A DNA stretch of 64,000 bases, taken from positions 62,001 through 126,000 of the forward strand of contig JBBQNK010000001.1 of the NCBI GenBank assembly GCA_038329865.1, given 5' to 3'. The stretch's first letter is position 1, and the number at the start of each line of letters is the position of its first letter. Origin of the DNA: JANMES01 sp038329865 (GTDB lineage: Bacteria > Planctomycetota > Phycisphaerae > Tepidisphaerales > Tepidisphaeraceae). The position numbers and the translations under genes are program-made. Below, piece by piece: positions 25,937-35,972 of the stretch. Under the pieces are notes generated by a model that saw only the letters and a program-made list of their open reading frames with translations, had not been told where the DNA came from and made no database searches.

Positions 25937-26031
25937 ATGAACACGGAGACACAGAAGCACAGAGAAAGCGCAGAGAAGAAACAATCCTCTTTGTCCCCGC
26001 ATTCTCTGTGACTCTGTGTCTCTGTGTTCAT
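25937..26031. repeat. Inverted repeat of ACACAGAG words between DUF58 and BatA-type genes
   Basis: Arms 25937-25966 and 26002-26031 pair over 30 bases with three mismatches around a 35-base loop. The words GAGACACAGA and GCACAGAGAA relate it to the arms at 36843-36930 and 48135-48160. It separates two genes that would normally be tightly coupled. Confidence 0.85.
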
Positions 26032-26037
26032 CTATTC

Positions 26038-26937
26038 CTATCCCAATAAGCCGCGTTCGCGGAGGTAGTTCAAAACCAAAGTATCGAACGGCACCGCCGT
26101 CGATGAGAACAGGTACGTGCCGCCTCTTCGCGTGATGTAGTCTTTCAGCGAGAGGCAGTAGGCGTTCAGGTTCGCCTTGTATTGTTTGATCAGCGGCGCG
26201 GTGATGCTCACCTCGGCCATGTCGTCGTCTTCCATGTCTTTGAGCTTCAGATCGCCCTGCAGATCGGGCTCGATTTCCTGCGGGCTAAGGACTTGCACGC
26301 AGAACAAATCGTACTTCCCACCGGCGAGATAGCGCAGGCCGTTCTCGTAGCCGGATTTGTCGAAGAAATCGCTGAGCACGATCAGCACGCCCTTCTGCCG
26401 GTTCGCCAGGGCGAAGCGTTTGCTCGCGGCGGCGAAGGAGCTCGTGCCGGCGGGCTCGAGCTTGGAGCAGAAGTCGATGAGCTGGTTGACCTTTTTCCGC
26501 CCTCGCATCGGCCCGGTCTCGGCGACGATGCCATCCGCCATCGCCACCACATTCACGCGGTTGTAGTTGACCAGCGCCACGTAACCGAGCGCGGCTGCGA
26601 CTTTTTTCAGGTAAAGCGCCTTGTTCGGCGTGCCGTAGTCGCAGCTCTTGCTCGCATCGACCAGCACGTAGACGGCCAAATCTTCTTCCTCGAGAAACAG
26701 CTTAAGAAACAGCCGATCGAGCCGGGCGTAGATGTTCCAGTCGATGAAGCGGAGGTCGTCGCCGATGACGTAGTTGCGGTAGTCGGCGAATTCCACCGAC
26801 TGCCCGCGCCGCTTCGAGCGCCGCTCGCCCTTCATTTTGCCGGCCAGCAGCTTGCGTGAGACGACATCGAGCTGATCGAGCCGGGCCATGAAGGTCGGAT
26901 CGAGCAGCAGCGAAGGTTTGGTGGCAAGCGTTGGCAT
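26038..26937 (-). CDS. DUF58 domain protein of the MoxR cluster
   Basis: A 299-residue protein with the DUF58 signature: SVEFADYRNYVIGDDLRFID, then WNIYARLDRLFLKLF and EEEDLAVYVLVDASKS. The region after it is a VWA-like Rossmann domain with DASKS as a near-canonical MIDAS. DUF58 proteins are constant partners of MoxR AAA+ ATPases and BatA-type proteins. Here the BatA-type gene follows downstream, but moxR is separated by an acyltransferase gene on the other strand. Its role is probably envelope-complex assembly or maturation, by family analogy only. Confidence 0.93.
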   Translation of the reverse strand: MPTLATKPSLLLDPTFMARLDQLDVVSRKLLAGKMKGERRSKRRGQSVEFADYRNYVIGDDLRFIDWNIYARLDRLFLKLFLEEEDLAVYVLVDASKSCDYGTPNKALYLKKVAAALGYVALVNYNRVNVVAMADGIVAETGPMRGRKKVNQLIDFCSKLEPAGTSSFAAASKRFALANRQKGVLIVLSDFFDKSGYENGLRYLAGGKYDLFCVQVLSPQEIEPDLQGDLKLKDMEDDDMAEVSITAPLIKQYKANLNAYCLSLKDYITRRGGTYLFSSTAVPFDTLVLNYLRERGLLG

Positions 26938-27190
26938 TTATCGGACCCCTCGAAGTTCCTCGGTCGCTGCGGGCAAGCTAAGTTAATCGCCGCCCCTCAC
27001 TCCCGCAAATTCAGACTGCATTCCCGAATTATTATTGGACGCTCAGGCATTCCCTGACTGCCCTGCCATCGATGATTCCGCAGAATGTCTGAGCATAAAC
27101 CCCCCGGGAGTGGAAAATGCACCCGCCGACTGGATTTTCCAAAGCCAGTCTCGCCGTTGACACTCCTCCCGTGGACGAAGGACAGTATTG

Positions 27191-28459
27191 ATGCCTTTAA
27201 ACTATGTTTACCCGACGTTTATATTGATTGCGGCTCTTACAGTCTTGGGGTGGGCGATAGGCAGGCGATCTAAATTCTACGGCAAAATCATCACCCCCCG
27301 TGCCAATGCGCGGTATGAGTCGCTCGACGGTCTGCGTGGAATGCTCGCCGTCGGCGTGCTCGTGCATCACGGGTTGGCCACTCAGGTGTCGCTGACAACC
27401 AATCACTGGACATTGGCCGACTACCCCGCGTTTGAAATGCTCGGCACGCTTTCGGTCGGCATGTTCTTCATGATCACCGGCTTTCTCTTCTGGGGGAAAG
27501 TACTCGCGGATGACGGTCGGCTGCACCTTCGCAATCATTTTCGCGGTCGAATCACCCGCTTGGCTCCGATGTATCTTTCCGTCGCGGTGATTGCGATGAC
27601 GATTACCGTCTGCTCGCTGTGGCAGCAGCACATCCCGATTTCTACAGCCATCAAAACCGCCTTCTCGATGATGGCGATGGGCATTGCACCTTGGTTTAAA
27701 CCGCACGGATTCGATACCAGCCGAATCGTCGCCGGTGTGACCTGGACTCTGCGTTATGAATGGATTTTCTACGGCGTATTGCCGCTGCTGGTTTTCTTAC
27801 GACGACCCAAGTGGGTGGCGATGATGTTCATCAGCTACCTGGTCTATTTCGCCGCGACCACCCCGCACTGGACCGCCAAGCCGCTCGGCCCTTCAGTCAA
27901 CCTGCTCGGCGGGATGATCTGCGCCCAACTGCAGCACGCCGGACTCTTCCGCCGCGTGGCGTGGCAAAGCCGGTGGATTTCGCTGCTCACCGTGGCCACC
28001 CTCGTGGCGATGCCGCTGTTCATCACGCACCGTGCCCCACTGCTGACCTTCCCGCTTACGCTCGGAATGTTCCTGGTCTTCGTGAAGGGAAACACCCTCT
28101 TCGGCGTACTCACGACGGCCGGCTCGAAAGTCCTGGGAACGATGAGCTACAGCATTTACCTGCTGCACGGCGTGGTGTTATATCTCGCGCACCCGCTGCT
28201 AAGACTCGTCAGCGGCACGGCCCCTCTCTACTGGCTGACTCTCACGGGGCTCGGGCTGATCGTCGTCGCGATCAGCGCCATCACCTACCGCTGGATTGAA
28301 CACCCGTTCATCGAAATGGAGCACCGGCGTCGCAAAGTCATCGCGCGGGCCGAGAGAATGGCTCCGAGCAGCGAACTTTCCCAACCCGGCATCACAGGCG
28401 CGCCATGGGCACACGACTTGCAGAACCATGCCGTGCCGATTCCCGTTGTCGCGATGTGA
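27191..28459 (+). CDS. OafA-type acyltransferase 3 membrane protein
   Basis: 422 residues from ATG 27191, with AAGGA about 9 bases upstream. The acyltransferase family 3 pattern is clear: YESLDGLRGMLAVGVLVHHG with the catalytic-type histidine pair, then SVGMFFMITGFLFWGKV, the RITRLAPMYLSV motif, and about ten membrane segments ending in YRWIEHPF. These proteins O-acylate cell-surface glycans. The gene lies head-on between moxR and the DUF58 gene, an unusual position that suggests later insertion. No SGNH domain is fused to it. Confidence 0.93.
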   Translation: MPLNYVYPTFILIAALTVLGWAIGRRSKFYGKIITPRANARYESLDGLRGMLAVGVLVHHGLATQVSLTTNHWTLADYPAFEMLGTLSVGMFFMITGFLFWGKVLADDGRLHLRNHFRGRITRLAPMYLSVAVIAMTITVCSLWQQHIPISTAIKTAFSMMAMGIAPWFKPHGFDTSRIVAGVTWTLRYEWIFYGVLPLLVFLRRPKWVAMMFISYLVYFAATTPHWTAKPLGPSVNLLGGMICAQLQHAGLFRRVAWQSRWISLLTVATLVAMPLFITHRAPLLTFPLTLGMFLVFVKGNTLFGVLTTAGSKVLGTMSYSIYLLHGVVLYLAHPLLRLVSGTAPLYWLTLTGLGLIVVAISAITYRWIEHPFIEMEHRRRKVIARAERMAPSSELSQPGITGAPWAHDLQNHAVPIPVVAM

Positions 28460-28488
28460 ATATTCAACCGCGCAGGTTGGCGTTGCAA

Positions 28489-29532
<1,044 letters not shown>

Positions 29533-29556
29533 GTTTTGCCTTTTCTTTAGTTCCAA

Positions 29557-29677
29557 AATGACCAATGACCAAACCTCAATGACCAATCAATGACTAAATG
29601 ACCAATGACGAATGACCAGATTTTGACATTGAGCATTTAAACATTGATTGGTCATTGAGGTTTGGTCATTGGTCATT
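29557..29677. repeat. Perfect 36-bp inverted repeat of AATGACC words
   Basis: Arms 29557-29592 and 29642-29677 are perfect reverse complements separated by 49 bases. Each arm iterates AATGACC with small variations. The right arm ends 3 bases before the stop codon of the giant VWA gene and the left arm lies 24 bases from the moxR start, so the spacer between the two genes is nearly all repeat. Confidence 0.93.
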
Positions 29678-29680
29678 AGA

Positions 29681-32600
29681 TTATGTCTTTCCTTCTTCCT
29701 GGTCCTTGATCTTCTGCTGCGCCCGCCGCTTGGCTTCCATGAGCCCGCCCATGGTGTCGGCCTTGCCGGCTTGCTGGCCTTTCGGTTCGATTTTCTTCGG
29801 GGCCGACGGCAGCGGCTTGTCGGTCGCGCCGCCGACTACGCTGCTGATGTCGCCTTCGACGCCCTTGGCTTCGAATTTCCGTTTCGGGTCCGGACGATCG
29901 CCCTGCGGGAGCGCCGGCGGTTGATTGCCCTCGGCCAGCGGCTTGAATTTCTCTTCGCTGACCTGGGCGCGGGTGGATTTGAGCGCGTCCATCGTCTGGC
30001 CGCCCTCGACTTTTCGCACCGTGGTGTACGACTCGACCGCGCCCTTGGCCGTCGCGACCATGCGCTGGATCGACGCCCAGTCCCACGCGATTCGTCTCGC
30101 CGCTACGTCCAGCAGCACCATGCCGAGCAGGATCGGCACGAGGATATCCCAGATCGGCAACGGCGAACTGCTGGGCTTGACGCCGGTGCGGCTGAACAGG
30201 TTGGCGGTCGCCACATCGTACGGCATGAGTACACGGCCGCCGGTGCGTTCGGCGATCTGGTTGAGAATTCCGTCGTTGCTGGTGAGGTCGCGCAGCTCCG
30301 GAGACTGGTTCACCGCCACGCCGCTGGTGAGCGTGCCTTTCTCACCCTTCTGACCGCTGTAGTTGAGTGCGACGACGTAATTGCCCGGCTGCCGTGAGTC
30401 GAAATCGCCTTCGTAGGTTCCCGGGCCGGTCTGCACGACTTTCACGTCGATCGGCGAGCCATCGGGCCCGAGCACTTTGCCGCCGAAGTTGAGGAAGTTG
30501 AGAAACGCGTTGTCGTGGTTGATCGCCTCGACAAGGATTTTTCCCCGGCCGCCTTCCTGCGTGCTTTGAACGGTGAAATCCGTGCTCATCGCCGGGCGGG
30601 CCACCGCGCGAACCATCTGCGACCAGAATTTCGCGTAACCGCCGCTGCTGACCATCGCGGCGCTCCACTTGGGGCTCGCGTCAGACATGTACGTGATGAC
30701 GCGGCCGAGCCCCGCCTGCCAGTACGCCAGCAGCGGGTCCTGATTTTTGCCGACCGTCATCGCGATATCGATTTGTGGGCTCTGCTTCTTGCCCACCAGC
30801 ACCACGCCGCGTGTGCTGTTGGGGATCGTGCCGTTCAGGCCTTTCATGAAATCGCTCGGCGAGTCCTTGAACTGCACATCGAGCGGTGGGTTGGGTTCGA
30901 GCGATTCCTGGATCAGGCTGCGGCGGACGATCGAGGCTTCCTTGATGAAAATCTGCGGGAGCTGCTGCGGGTTGTTGTTGATCGGCCCGTACGCCTTGCC
31001 GTGCAGCTGCTTGGCGATGTCCTTCATGTTGGGAGGCAATCCGTCCGGGTCGCCCATGTGCGGGTAGACCGAAACGGTGCTGACGGTCACCTTGGCGGCG
31101 TTGTATTCATCGATGAGCGACTGCGGCGGCGCGGAAGGATCGCCGTCGGAGATGATGATCACGTGCTTCTGTCGCGCGTTGGACCGGATCAACCCGCCCT
31201 GCCCGTTAATGCCGTTGAGCGCGAGCTTCATCACGTCGCCGAAGTCGGGCATGTCGCCCTGCTGCATCTGCTTGATGGCGGCGTTGACGGCCGTGCCGTC
31301 GCCTTTGTCTTTCAGCGGAAAATCCCAGGACGCGCCGTTGAGTGTTTGGGCCTTTTGCTTGCCGCCCCAGTCGTAGCTGATCACGCCGATCTCGTCGCGC
31401 TCGCTCAGCGCCTCGGCCGCCTTAATGCCGCACTGCTCGCCCCAGTAATTGCCTTCGGCGAACTCGATGGAGTGGAAGACGAGCACGAGCGCGCCCTTGG
31501 CGATCTGCCGCTGCGAGGGAATGTCCATCTCGACGGGCAAAATTTCCGCGATCTTGCGGCCCTGCCACCCGCCGGCGCCGTAGGTGTCTTCGCCGCCGAT
31601 GCACACCAGCCCGCCGCCCATGTCGTGGACGTAGTTGTAGAGCATCTTGAACTGATCGTCCGACAGCCCGCCCACGCCCGACCCGCCGGCCGGGACATTG
31701 GCGAGGATCACCGCGTCGTACGCCTGCAGTTCGATCAGGCTGTTCGGAAAATCCACCGGATTGATGTGATTCTTATCCTGGATCTCGATCCCCTCGGCCT
31801 CCAGCGCGCGCACGAGGTGAAAGCCCTGGTCGCCGTTCGTGTTGTCGACGAAGAGCGTCTGGCCTTTGCCTTTCACGAATGTGAACGCGGTGGCGGAGTT
31901 GTTCTGCCCGAGGGTATCGCCGGAAATGCCCGGCTTCCCGCCCGGGCCGGGGGCCGGCGCGTCGACATCAAACGTGGCCTTGAACTGGTGCACGCCGCCC
32001 TGGGTCAGTCCCGGAACGCGGAAGCGAAATGGATTCAGCGACGGATTACCCGGCGTGCCCGCGAGCAGCGTCACTTCGCGCGTCTCGATCACGCGATCCT
32101 GCCGGTAGACCGTCACCAGCCCGCTTATGGGCTTGGTGTTCGTCGATTTCAGAACCAGCGTGAGCGCGAACGGCTCTTTCTCGTTCTTCATCGTCGGCGC
32201 GGTGAAGCTTTCGACCAGCACTTCGTTCTTCACGTCGTACGAGAGCGGCATGACGTCGATCGGCACGTGCTGCGACGCCGCGGCGCTGATGGCGGCATCC
32301 AGATCGCCCTGCGTTTTATTGCCGTCCCAGATCAGCAGCATGCGGTGCATCGCGTCCTGCCGCATGGTCGCCAGCCCGAGCTGAATCGCGGCGGCCGGGT
32401 CGGTTCCCGCGCCCACCTTGCGGATGGCGTGCGCGTCGAGCATGAGCTTGGGGTTCGGCATTGCGTCGATCAGCGCGTTGTCCTGGAAGCTGATCACGCC
32501 GATGCGATCGTCCGGCGGCTTGTGGCCGATCTTCTCGTCCGATACGCCGCGGAGGTATTGATCGATTTCTTCAGTGAGCGTCTGCTTGCCGGCGTCGGGG

Positions 32601-32890
32601 TAATCGTGAACGAGCTCGGTGGAATCGGAAACGTCGCGCAGGACGATGACGTCCAGGTCCTTGTGAATCCGCTGCCACCGCGCACCGCCGAGGATGAGGA
32701 TGAACAGCACGAGCACGAGCAGCCGAATGACGATCGCCGTCCACTTCCGCGTCGGCCCGAGCCCGTTAAGCGACCGCGTGCCGAGCCAGAAGATGGGAAT
32801 ACCGACCGCGGCAAAAATCGCCAGCGCAACCCACCAGCTGAAGAATTCCAGCGTGAGCGGAAAGATGAAGTTGGCCAGCGGAATCAACAA
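29681..32890 (-). CDS. Giant VWA / glutamine amidotransferase-like membrane protein
   Basis: About 1069 residues from a TTG at 32890, which has GAGG at about 8 bases. The open frame runs on to 33028, but that part lies in a palindromic repeat. Two N-terminal membrane helices (within about 1-70), a VWA domain with VIVLRDVSDSTE as MIDAS, and a beta domain come first. A class I amidotransferase-like fold (YDAVILANVPAGG and LVCIGGEDTYGAGGW) and a second VWA-like region (ALVLVFHSIEF, KHVIIISDGDPS) follow. The C-terminus has one helix and a charged tail. Planctomycetal homologues sit beside moxR. Its role is probably envelope assembly with MoxR; unproven. Confidence 0.88.
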   Translation of the reverse strand: MLIPLANFIFPLTLEFFSWWVALAIFAAVGIPIFWLGTRSLNGLGPTRKWTAIVIRLLVLVLFILILGGARWQRIHKDLDVIVLRDVSDSTELVHDYPDAGKQTLTEEIDQYLRGVSDEKIGHKPPDDRIGVISFQDNALIDAMPNPKLMLDAHAIRKVGAGTDPAAAIQLGLATMRQDAMHRMLLIWDGNKTQGDLDAAISAAASQHVPIDVMPLSYDVKNEVLVESFTAPTMKNEKEPFALTLVLKSTNTKPISGLVTVYRQDRVIETREVTLLAGTPGNPSLNPFRFRVPGLTQGGVHQFKATFDVDAPAPGPGGKPGISGDTLGQNNSATAFTFVKGKGQTLFVDNTNGDQGFHLVRALEAEGIEIQDKNHINPVDFPNSLIELQAYDAVILANVPAGGSGVGGLSDDQFKMLYNYVHDMGGGLVCIGGEDTYGAGGWQGRKIAEILPVEMDIPSQRQIAKGALVLVFHSIEFAEGNYWGEQCGIKAAEALSERDEIGVISYDWGGKQKAQTLNGASWDFPLKDKGDGTAVNAAIKQMQQGDMPDFGDVMKLALNGINGQGGLIRSNARQKHVIIISDGDPSAPPQSLIDEYNAAKVTVSTVSVYPHMGDPDGLPPNMKDIAKQLHGKAYGPINNNPQQLPQIFIKEASIVRRSLIQESLEPNPPLDVQFKDSPSDFMKGLNGTIPNSTRGVVLVGKKQSPQIDIAMTVGKNQDPLLAYWQAGLGRVITYMSDASPKWSAAMVSSGGYAKFWSQMVRAVARPAMSTDFTVQSTQEGGRGKILVEAINHDNAFLNFLNFGGKVLGPDGSPIDVKVVQTGPGTYEGDFDSRQPGNYVVALNYSGQKGEKGTLTSGVAVNQSPELRDLTSNDGILNQIAERTGGRVLMPYDVATANLFSRTGVKPSSSPLPIWDILVPILLGMVLLDVAARRIAWDWASIQRMVATAKGAVESYTTVRKVEGGQTMDALKSTRAQVSEEKFKPLAEGNQPPALPQGDRPDPKRKFEAKGVEGDISSVVGGATDKPLPSAPKKIEPKGQQAGKADTMGGLMEAKRRAQQKIKDQEEGKT

Positions 32891-33005
32891 GCAGTAGACC
32901 CTCGCGGGAATGATACCGAATTTCCCGCCGAGGACTACACCTGATTTTGGAATCTGGGACCGCTCAATCAGGTATAGACTGAACTCGAGAAACGCTTCCG
33001 AGTAA

Positions 33006-33089
33006 CACGGGCGTCTCGCCCGTGTCATGCCGTTTTAAACGAAATTCCATCGTCGATTGGCGCATCGTGGCACGGGCGAGACGCCCGTG
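33006..33089. repeat. Paired CACGGGCG palindromes in a divergent intergenic region
   Basis: Two short palindromes, CACGGGCGTCTCGCCCGTG (33006-33024) and CACGGGCGAGACGCCCGTG (33071-33089), are each self-complementary and also pair with one another. The same core occurs at 35816-35870 and 38111-38166. It overlaps the apparent N-terminal extension of the giant VWA frame. Confidence 0.85.
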
Positions 33090-33172
33090 CTACGGGATAC
33101 GCGTTTCTACCATTCGCGAAACGAGTAACTATAGTGGGAACGCGAGCTCCCCATTTCCAGCGCCGGAGGTAC

Positions 33173-34939
33173 ATGCTCCGCATCCGTATCACCTGCCTGA
33201 TCGCATTCCTAAGCCTCGCCACCATTGTTGCCGGTCGGCCGATCTTCAGCATGTTTAAGCCCACGCAGCCCGTGCCCGACGGCGCCGCCATCATACTGCG
33301 ATTGGACAAGGCGGAATTTTTCCTCGGCGAAGACGTCGTCCTTCACTTCGTTGTGCAGAACCAGAGCAACAAACCCTTCACCATTCAGATCGGCGGAGAC
33401 AACACGTTTCCTAGCGGACACTCCCGATATCAAGTGACCGGTGCGGACGTTTCTGGAAAGGCGCTTATCGACCCAAATCCCCACCTGAACGGCGGCGGTG
33501 ACGGCGGGCCCCGCGATATCACCATTGAGCCCGGTAAGGAATGGTCGGACGCACTGAAGCTCCAGCAGTACTGCATTTTCGACGTCCCGGGCGAATACAC
33601 CATTCGCGCCTGGCACGATCTCGGCTGGTCCGAAGACGCCACGCACCAGCGGCCCGTCGGCGAAACGAAGGTCAAGTTCATTCGACCGACGGCGGAGCAG
33701 GCGGAGAAGTTGGTAGACGAGTGGTCGACGCTGCCGGCCGGCGTGACGTTACGCGAAGCGATCGACCAACGCCTGCTGCACGACTTCCACTCGATTCGCG
33801 ATCCGGTTTACCTGCCGGCCCTTTCAAAAAAAGCCGAGGCCAATTCGCCGGGCGCGATCGACGGCATCCAAAGCATTAAACCGCCCGCGGCCACGACGGA
33901 ATTGCTCCGTCTGCTCACCTTCCGCGAGAAGCCGAACGCTGAGGCCGCCGAAGCGCTGCTGGGGCGTATGCCGAGCGTGAACGACCCCCAAAATGTGCGG
34001 GGCTGGCCAACGACGTTGTGGGATTCGAAGGACAATCCCGTCGCACGCCAGGCGGCGAGAAAAATGCTCGTCGGGAATGAAGAATCGATCGACGCCGGCG
34101 GGCGTCTGCTGGAAGCGATTGGCGAAAAGGAAGACCTGCCCGACCTGCTGGCCGCGCTCACCCGGGCGATGAAGATCAGCGTGGCGCTGCAAGGCAACGA
34201 CGCCGCCGAGCTCGAACCGCCCGGCAGCGCCGTGGAAGCGATGAACGCGATCGTCAAACGCGGGGCGGCGGTCAATCCGCAACCCGCGACGCCAGCCGAG
34301 TTGGCGCTGTATTTAATGACGCTCGCGAACGACAAAACCTTCCGCCCCGCCGGTTGGCAGGACCGCTGCACGACGGCGATGGGCGATCCGCAGTTTTACC
34401 TTCGAGTGCTCGCGATGCGGGCATCGTCCGGCCCACTGACCGACCCGGCTCGGGCGGCGGTTCTGCCATTATTCGCGAGCAAAAACCACAAAGTTAAGCA
34501 ATCGGCGTGCGATCTCGCGGCGAGGCTGCACGACACGGAGCTGAAAGCCGGCGTGCTGAACGTGGTTCGGACTGCCCGCGATTATTTCGAGATCGAATCC
34601 GCCAACGCCGCCGCCGTCGCGCTCGGGGCCAAGGTTGAAGCGTGTGAAATCTGGGTGGAGCGCCTCGGCGAACCGCAGATGGTTAATCCGGCGATGCATT
34701 TTCTGTCGAGCATCGTTAAACCCAACCACTATGGCACGGGCGGCAACGGAAATATCGGCCCGGAAGAAATCGCCTCGCTGCAGAAGCGCTGGCGCGAATT
34801 TTTGCCCGCCCATCGCGAGCAAATTCAGGCCGGTCAATTGTTCGAGATCGGCGACCCGATTCTCACGCCTGATTTATTCGGTAAGGCATTTCAGTTCGAC
34901 ACAAAAGACGGCAAAGGATGGCCACCGCGCTCGAAATGA
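33173..34939 (+). CDS. Secreted protein with HEAT-like helical repeats
   Basis: 588 residues from the ATG at 33173, which has GGAGG about 7 bases upstream. A signal peptide (MLRIRITCLIAFLSLATIVAG) is followed by a beta-sandwich-like region (FFLGEDVVLHFVVQNQSNKPF to VPGEYTIRAWHDLGW, about 45-180) that resembles an intracellular-proteinase-inhibitor / carboxypeptidase-regulatory type fold. A long helical region of short repeats (about 190-560) has HEAT-like patterns (AARKMLVGNEESIDAGGRLL, AAVLPLFASKNHKVKQSACD). No catalytic motif was recognised. It is divergent from the giant VWA gene and convergent with the PhyH gene. Confidence 0.8.
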   Translation: MLRIRITCLIAFLSLATIVAGRPIFSMFKPTQPVPDGAAIILRLDKAEFFLGEDVVLHFVVQNQSNKPFTIQIGGDNTFPSGHSRYQVTGADVSGKALIDPNPHLNGGGDGGPRDITIEPGKEWSDALKLQQYCIFDVPGEYTIRAWHDLGWSEDATHQRPVGETKVKFIRPTAEQAEKLVDEWSTLPAGVTLREAIDQRLLHDFHSIRDPVYLPALSKKAEANSPGAIDGIQSIKPPAATTELLRLLTFREKPNAEAAEALLGRMPSVNDPQNVRGWPTTLWDSKDNPVARQAARKMLVGNEESIDAGGRLLEAIGEKEDLPDLLAALTRAMKISVALQGNDAAELEPPGSAVEAMNAIVKRGAAVNPQPATPAELALYLMTLANDKTFRPAGWQDRCTTAMGDPQFYLRVLAMRASSGPLTDPARAAVLPLFASKNHKVKQSACDLAARLHDTELKAGVLNVVRTARDYFEIESANAAAVALGAKVEACEIWVERLGEPQMVNPAMHFLSSIVKPNHYGTGGNGNIGPEEIASLQKRWREFLPAHREQIQAGQLFEIGDPILTPDLFGKAFQFDTKDGKGWPPRSK

Positions 34940-34975
34940 ACGCGGCGGCCGGTGCTGGACGAAGAAAAAATCCCA

Positions 34976-35755
34976 TCAAAGCCCGACCCGCTTCCCGTCC
35001 TTCAAAATCGGATCGGCGAACACCTTCACCGCCGTCCCTTCCTTATTCAGGATCGGCTCGGCGGAGTATTGCGCGAGATGAACTCTTCGCATGTTCGCGG
35101 TGGTGTTCGCGCCGCTGCGGTGGAAGCAGAGGCTGGAGAAGACGGCGATGCTGCCGGCCGGGCAGATAATCGGGACGCCGGGGTCGCTGCCGAAATAGCC
35201 GACCATGTCGTTGAGTTCTTCGTCCTTCTTGTGGGTGATGAGGTCTTTCCCGCCGGCCCGATCGTACGGGAGCATGTAGACCGTGCCGTTGGCTTCGGTC
35301 ATGTCATCAAGCGCGACCCAGCAGCTCAGATATTCTTTATGCGGATAGCCGACGTAGCCGCTGTCCTGGTGCCAGGAAAATTTCAGCCCCTTCTCGGCGG
35401 CCTTGATCACGTACTGCTCGTGGAAGAGATACGCGTTCTCGCCCAGCGTGGCCCGGCAGATCTCGGCCATGTAATCGCTGAACATGTACGGCGTGAGCCT
35501 ACCCGTTTCCTTGTAGCGATTGGCGATGAAGTACCGCTTGTTGCGGTGGTTGATGCCGATCACGTCGGTCTTCTTCTCGTCCATCTCGGCGTGGATGCGA
35601 TCCATGTAATACTTCGCTTCATCGCGAACGAGCTCCAGATGCTCCGGCGGCAGCACGCGCTCGAGAAGGAAGAAACCCTGCTCGCGGTAGAGCTTCTTCT
35701 GTTCGTCAGTGATTTTGATCGGAGCGGTCGTTGATGGGGTGAGCGTGGCGGGCAT
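34976..35755 (-). CDS. Phytanoyl-CoA dioxygenase (PhyH) family Fe(II)/2-oxoglutarate oxygenase
   Basis: 259 residues from the ATG at 35755. The iron triad is visible: HxD at His129 and Asp131 (FSWHQDSGYVGY) and the distal His212 in LCFHRSGAN, with a basic residue ten positions later for 2-oxoglutarate. PhyH proteins hydroxylate diverse small molecules; the substrate is unknown. It is divergently transcribed from an AraC-type regulator, whose promoter region it shares, so that regulator may control it. Confidence 0.92.
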   Translation of the reverse strand: MPATLTPSTTAPIKITDEQKKLYREQGFFLLERVLPPEHLELVRDEAKYYMDRIHAEMDEKKTDVIGINHRNKRYFIANRYKETGRLTPYMFSDYMAEICRATLGENAYLFHEQYVIKAAEKGLKFSWHQDSGYVGYPHKEYLSCWVALDDMTEANGTVYMLPYDRAGGKDLITHKKDEELNDMVGYFGSDPGVPIICPAGSIAVFSSLCFHRSGANTTANMRRVHLAQYSAEPILNKEGTAVKVFADPILKDGKRVGL

Positions 35756-35807
35756 GGCGAGTCTCCAGAAAGTTGGTTTCCTCGGTATTTGTTCAATTTT
35801 GAATTCC

Positions 35808-35880
35808 TGATCCGTCGCATGGGCGGCCCGCCCATGCTCTTTCTCAGACACGGGCGAGCCGCCCGTGCGACGAAATTCAA
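35808..35880. repeat. Double palindrome of ATGGGCGG and CACGGGCG, PhyH/AraC intergenic
   Basis: CATGGGCGGCCCGCCCATG-type and CACGGGCGAGCCGCCCGTG palindromes lie side by side, followed by CGACGAAATTCAA. The element at 38105-38175 has the same order, the same AGACACGGG junction and the same ACGAAATTCAA flank, so the two are copies of one element. Confidence 0.85.
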
Positions 35881-35972
35881 AATGACCTTTACTGTCACTT
35901 CGATCTGCTCATAATCGCACAATTTTCGCCATAATCTTCTCATCTTTCATCAATTTGTTATCATTTCTTGCC

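Noticed and set aside
30515..32944. 809-residue plus-strand reading frame opposite the giant VWA gene
   Set aside because: Composition is Arg/His/Asp-rich and lacks protein motifs; it mirrors the coding pattern of the real minus-strand gene.
32891..33028. 46-residue N-terminal extension of the giant VWA protein
   Set aside because: Part of it is translated from the CACGGGCG palindrome; the hydrophobic start characteristic of the family begins near 32890.
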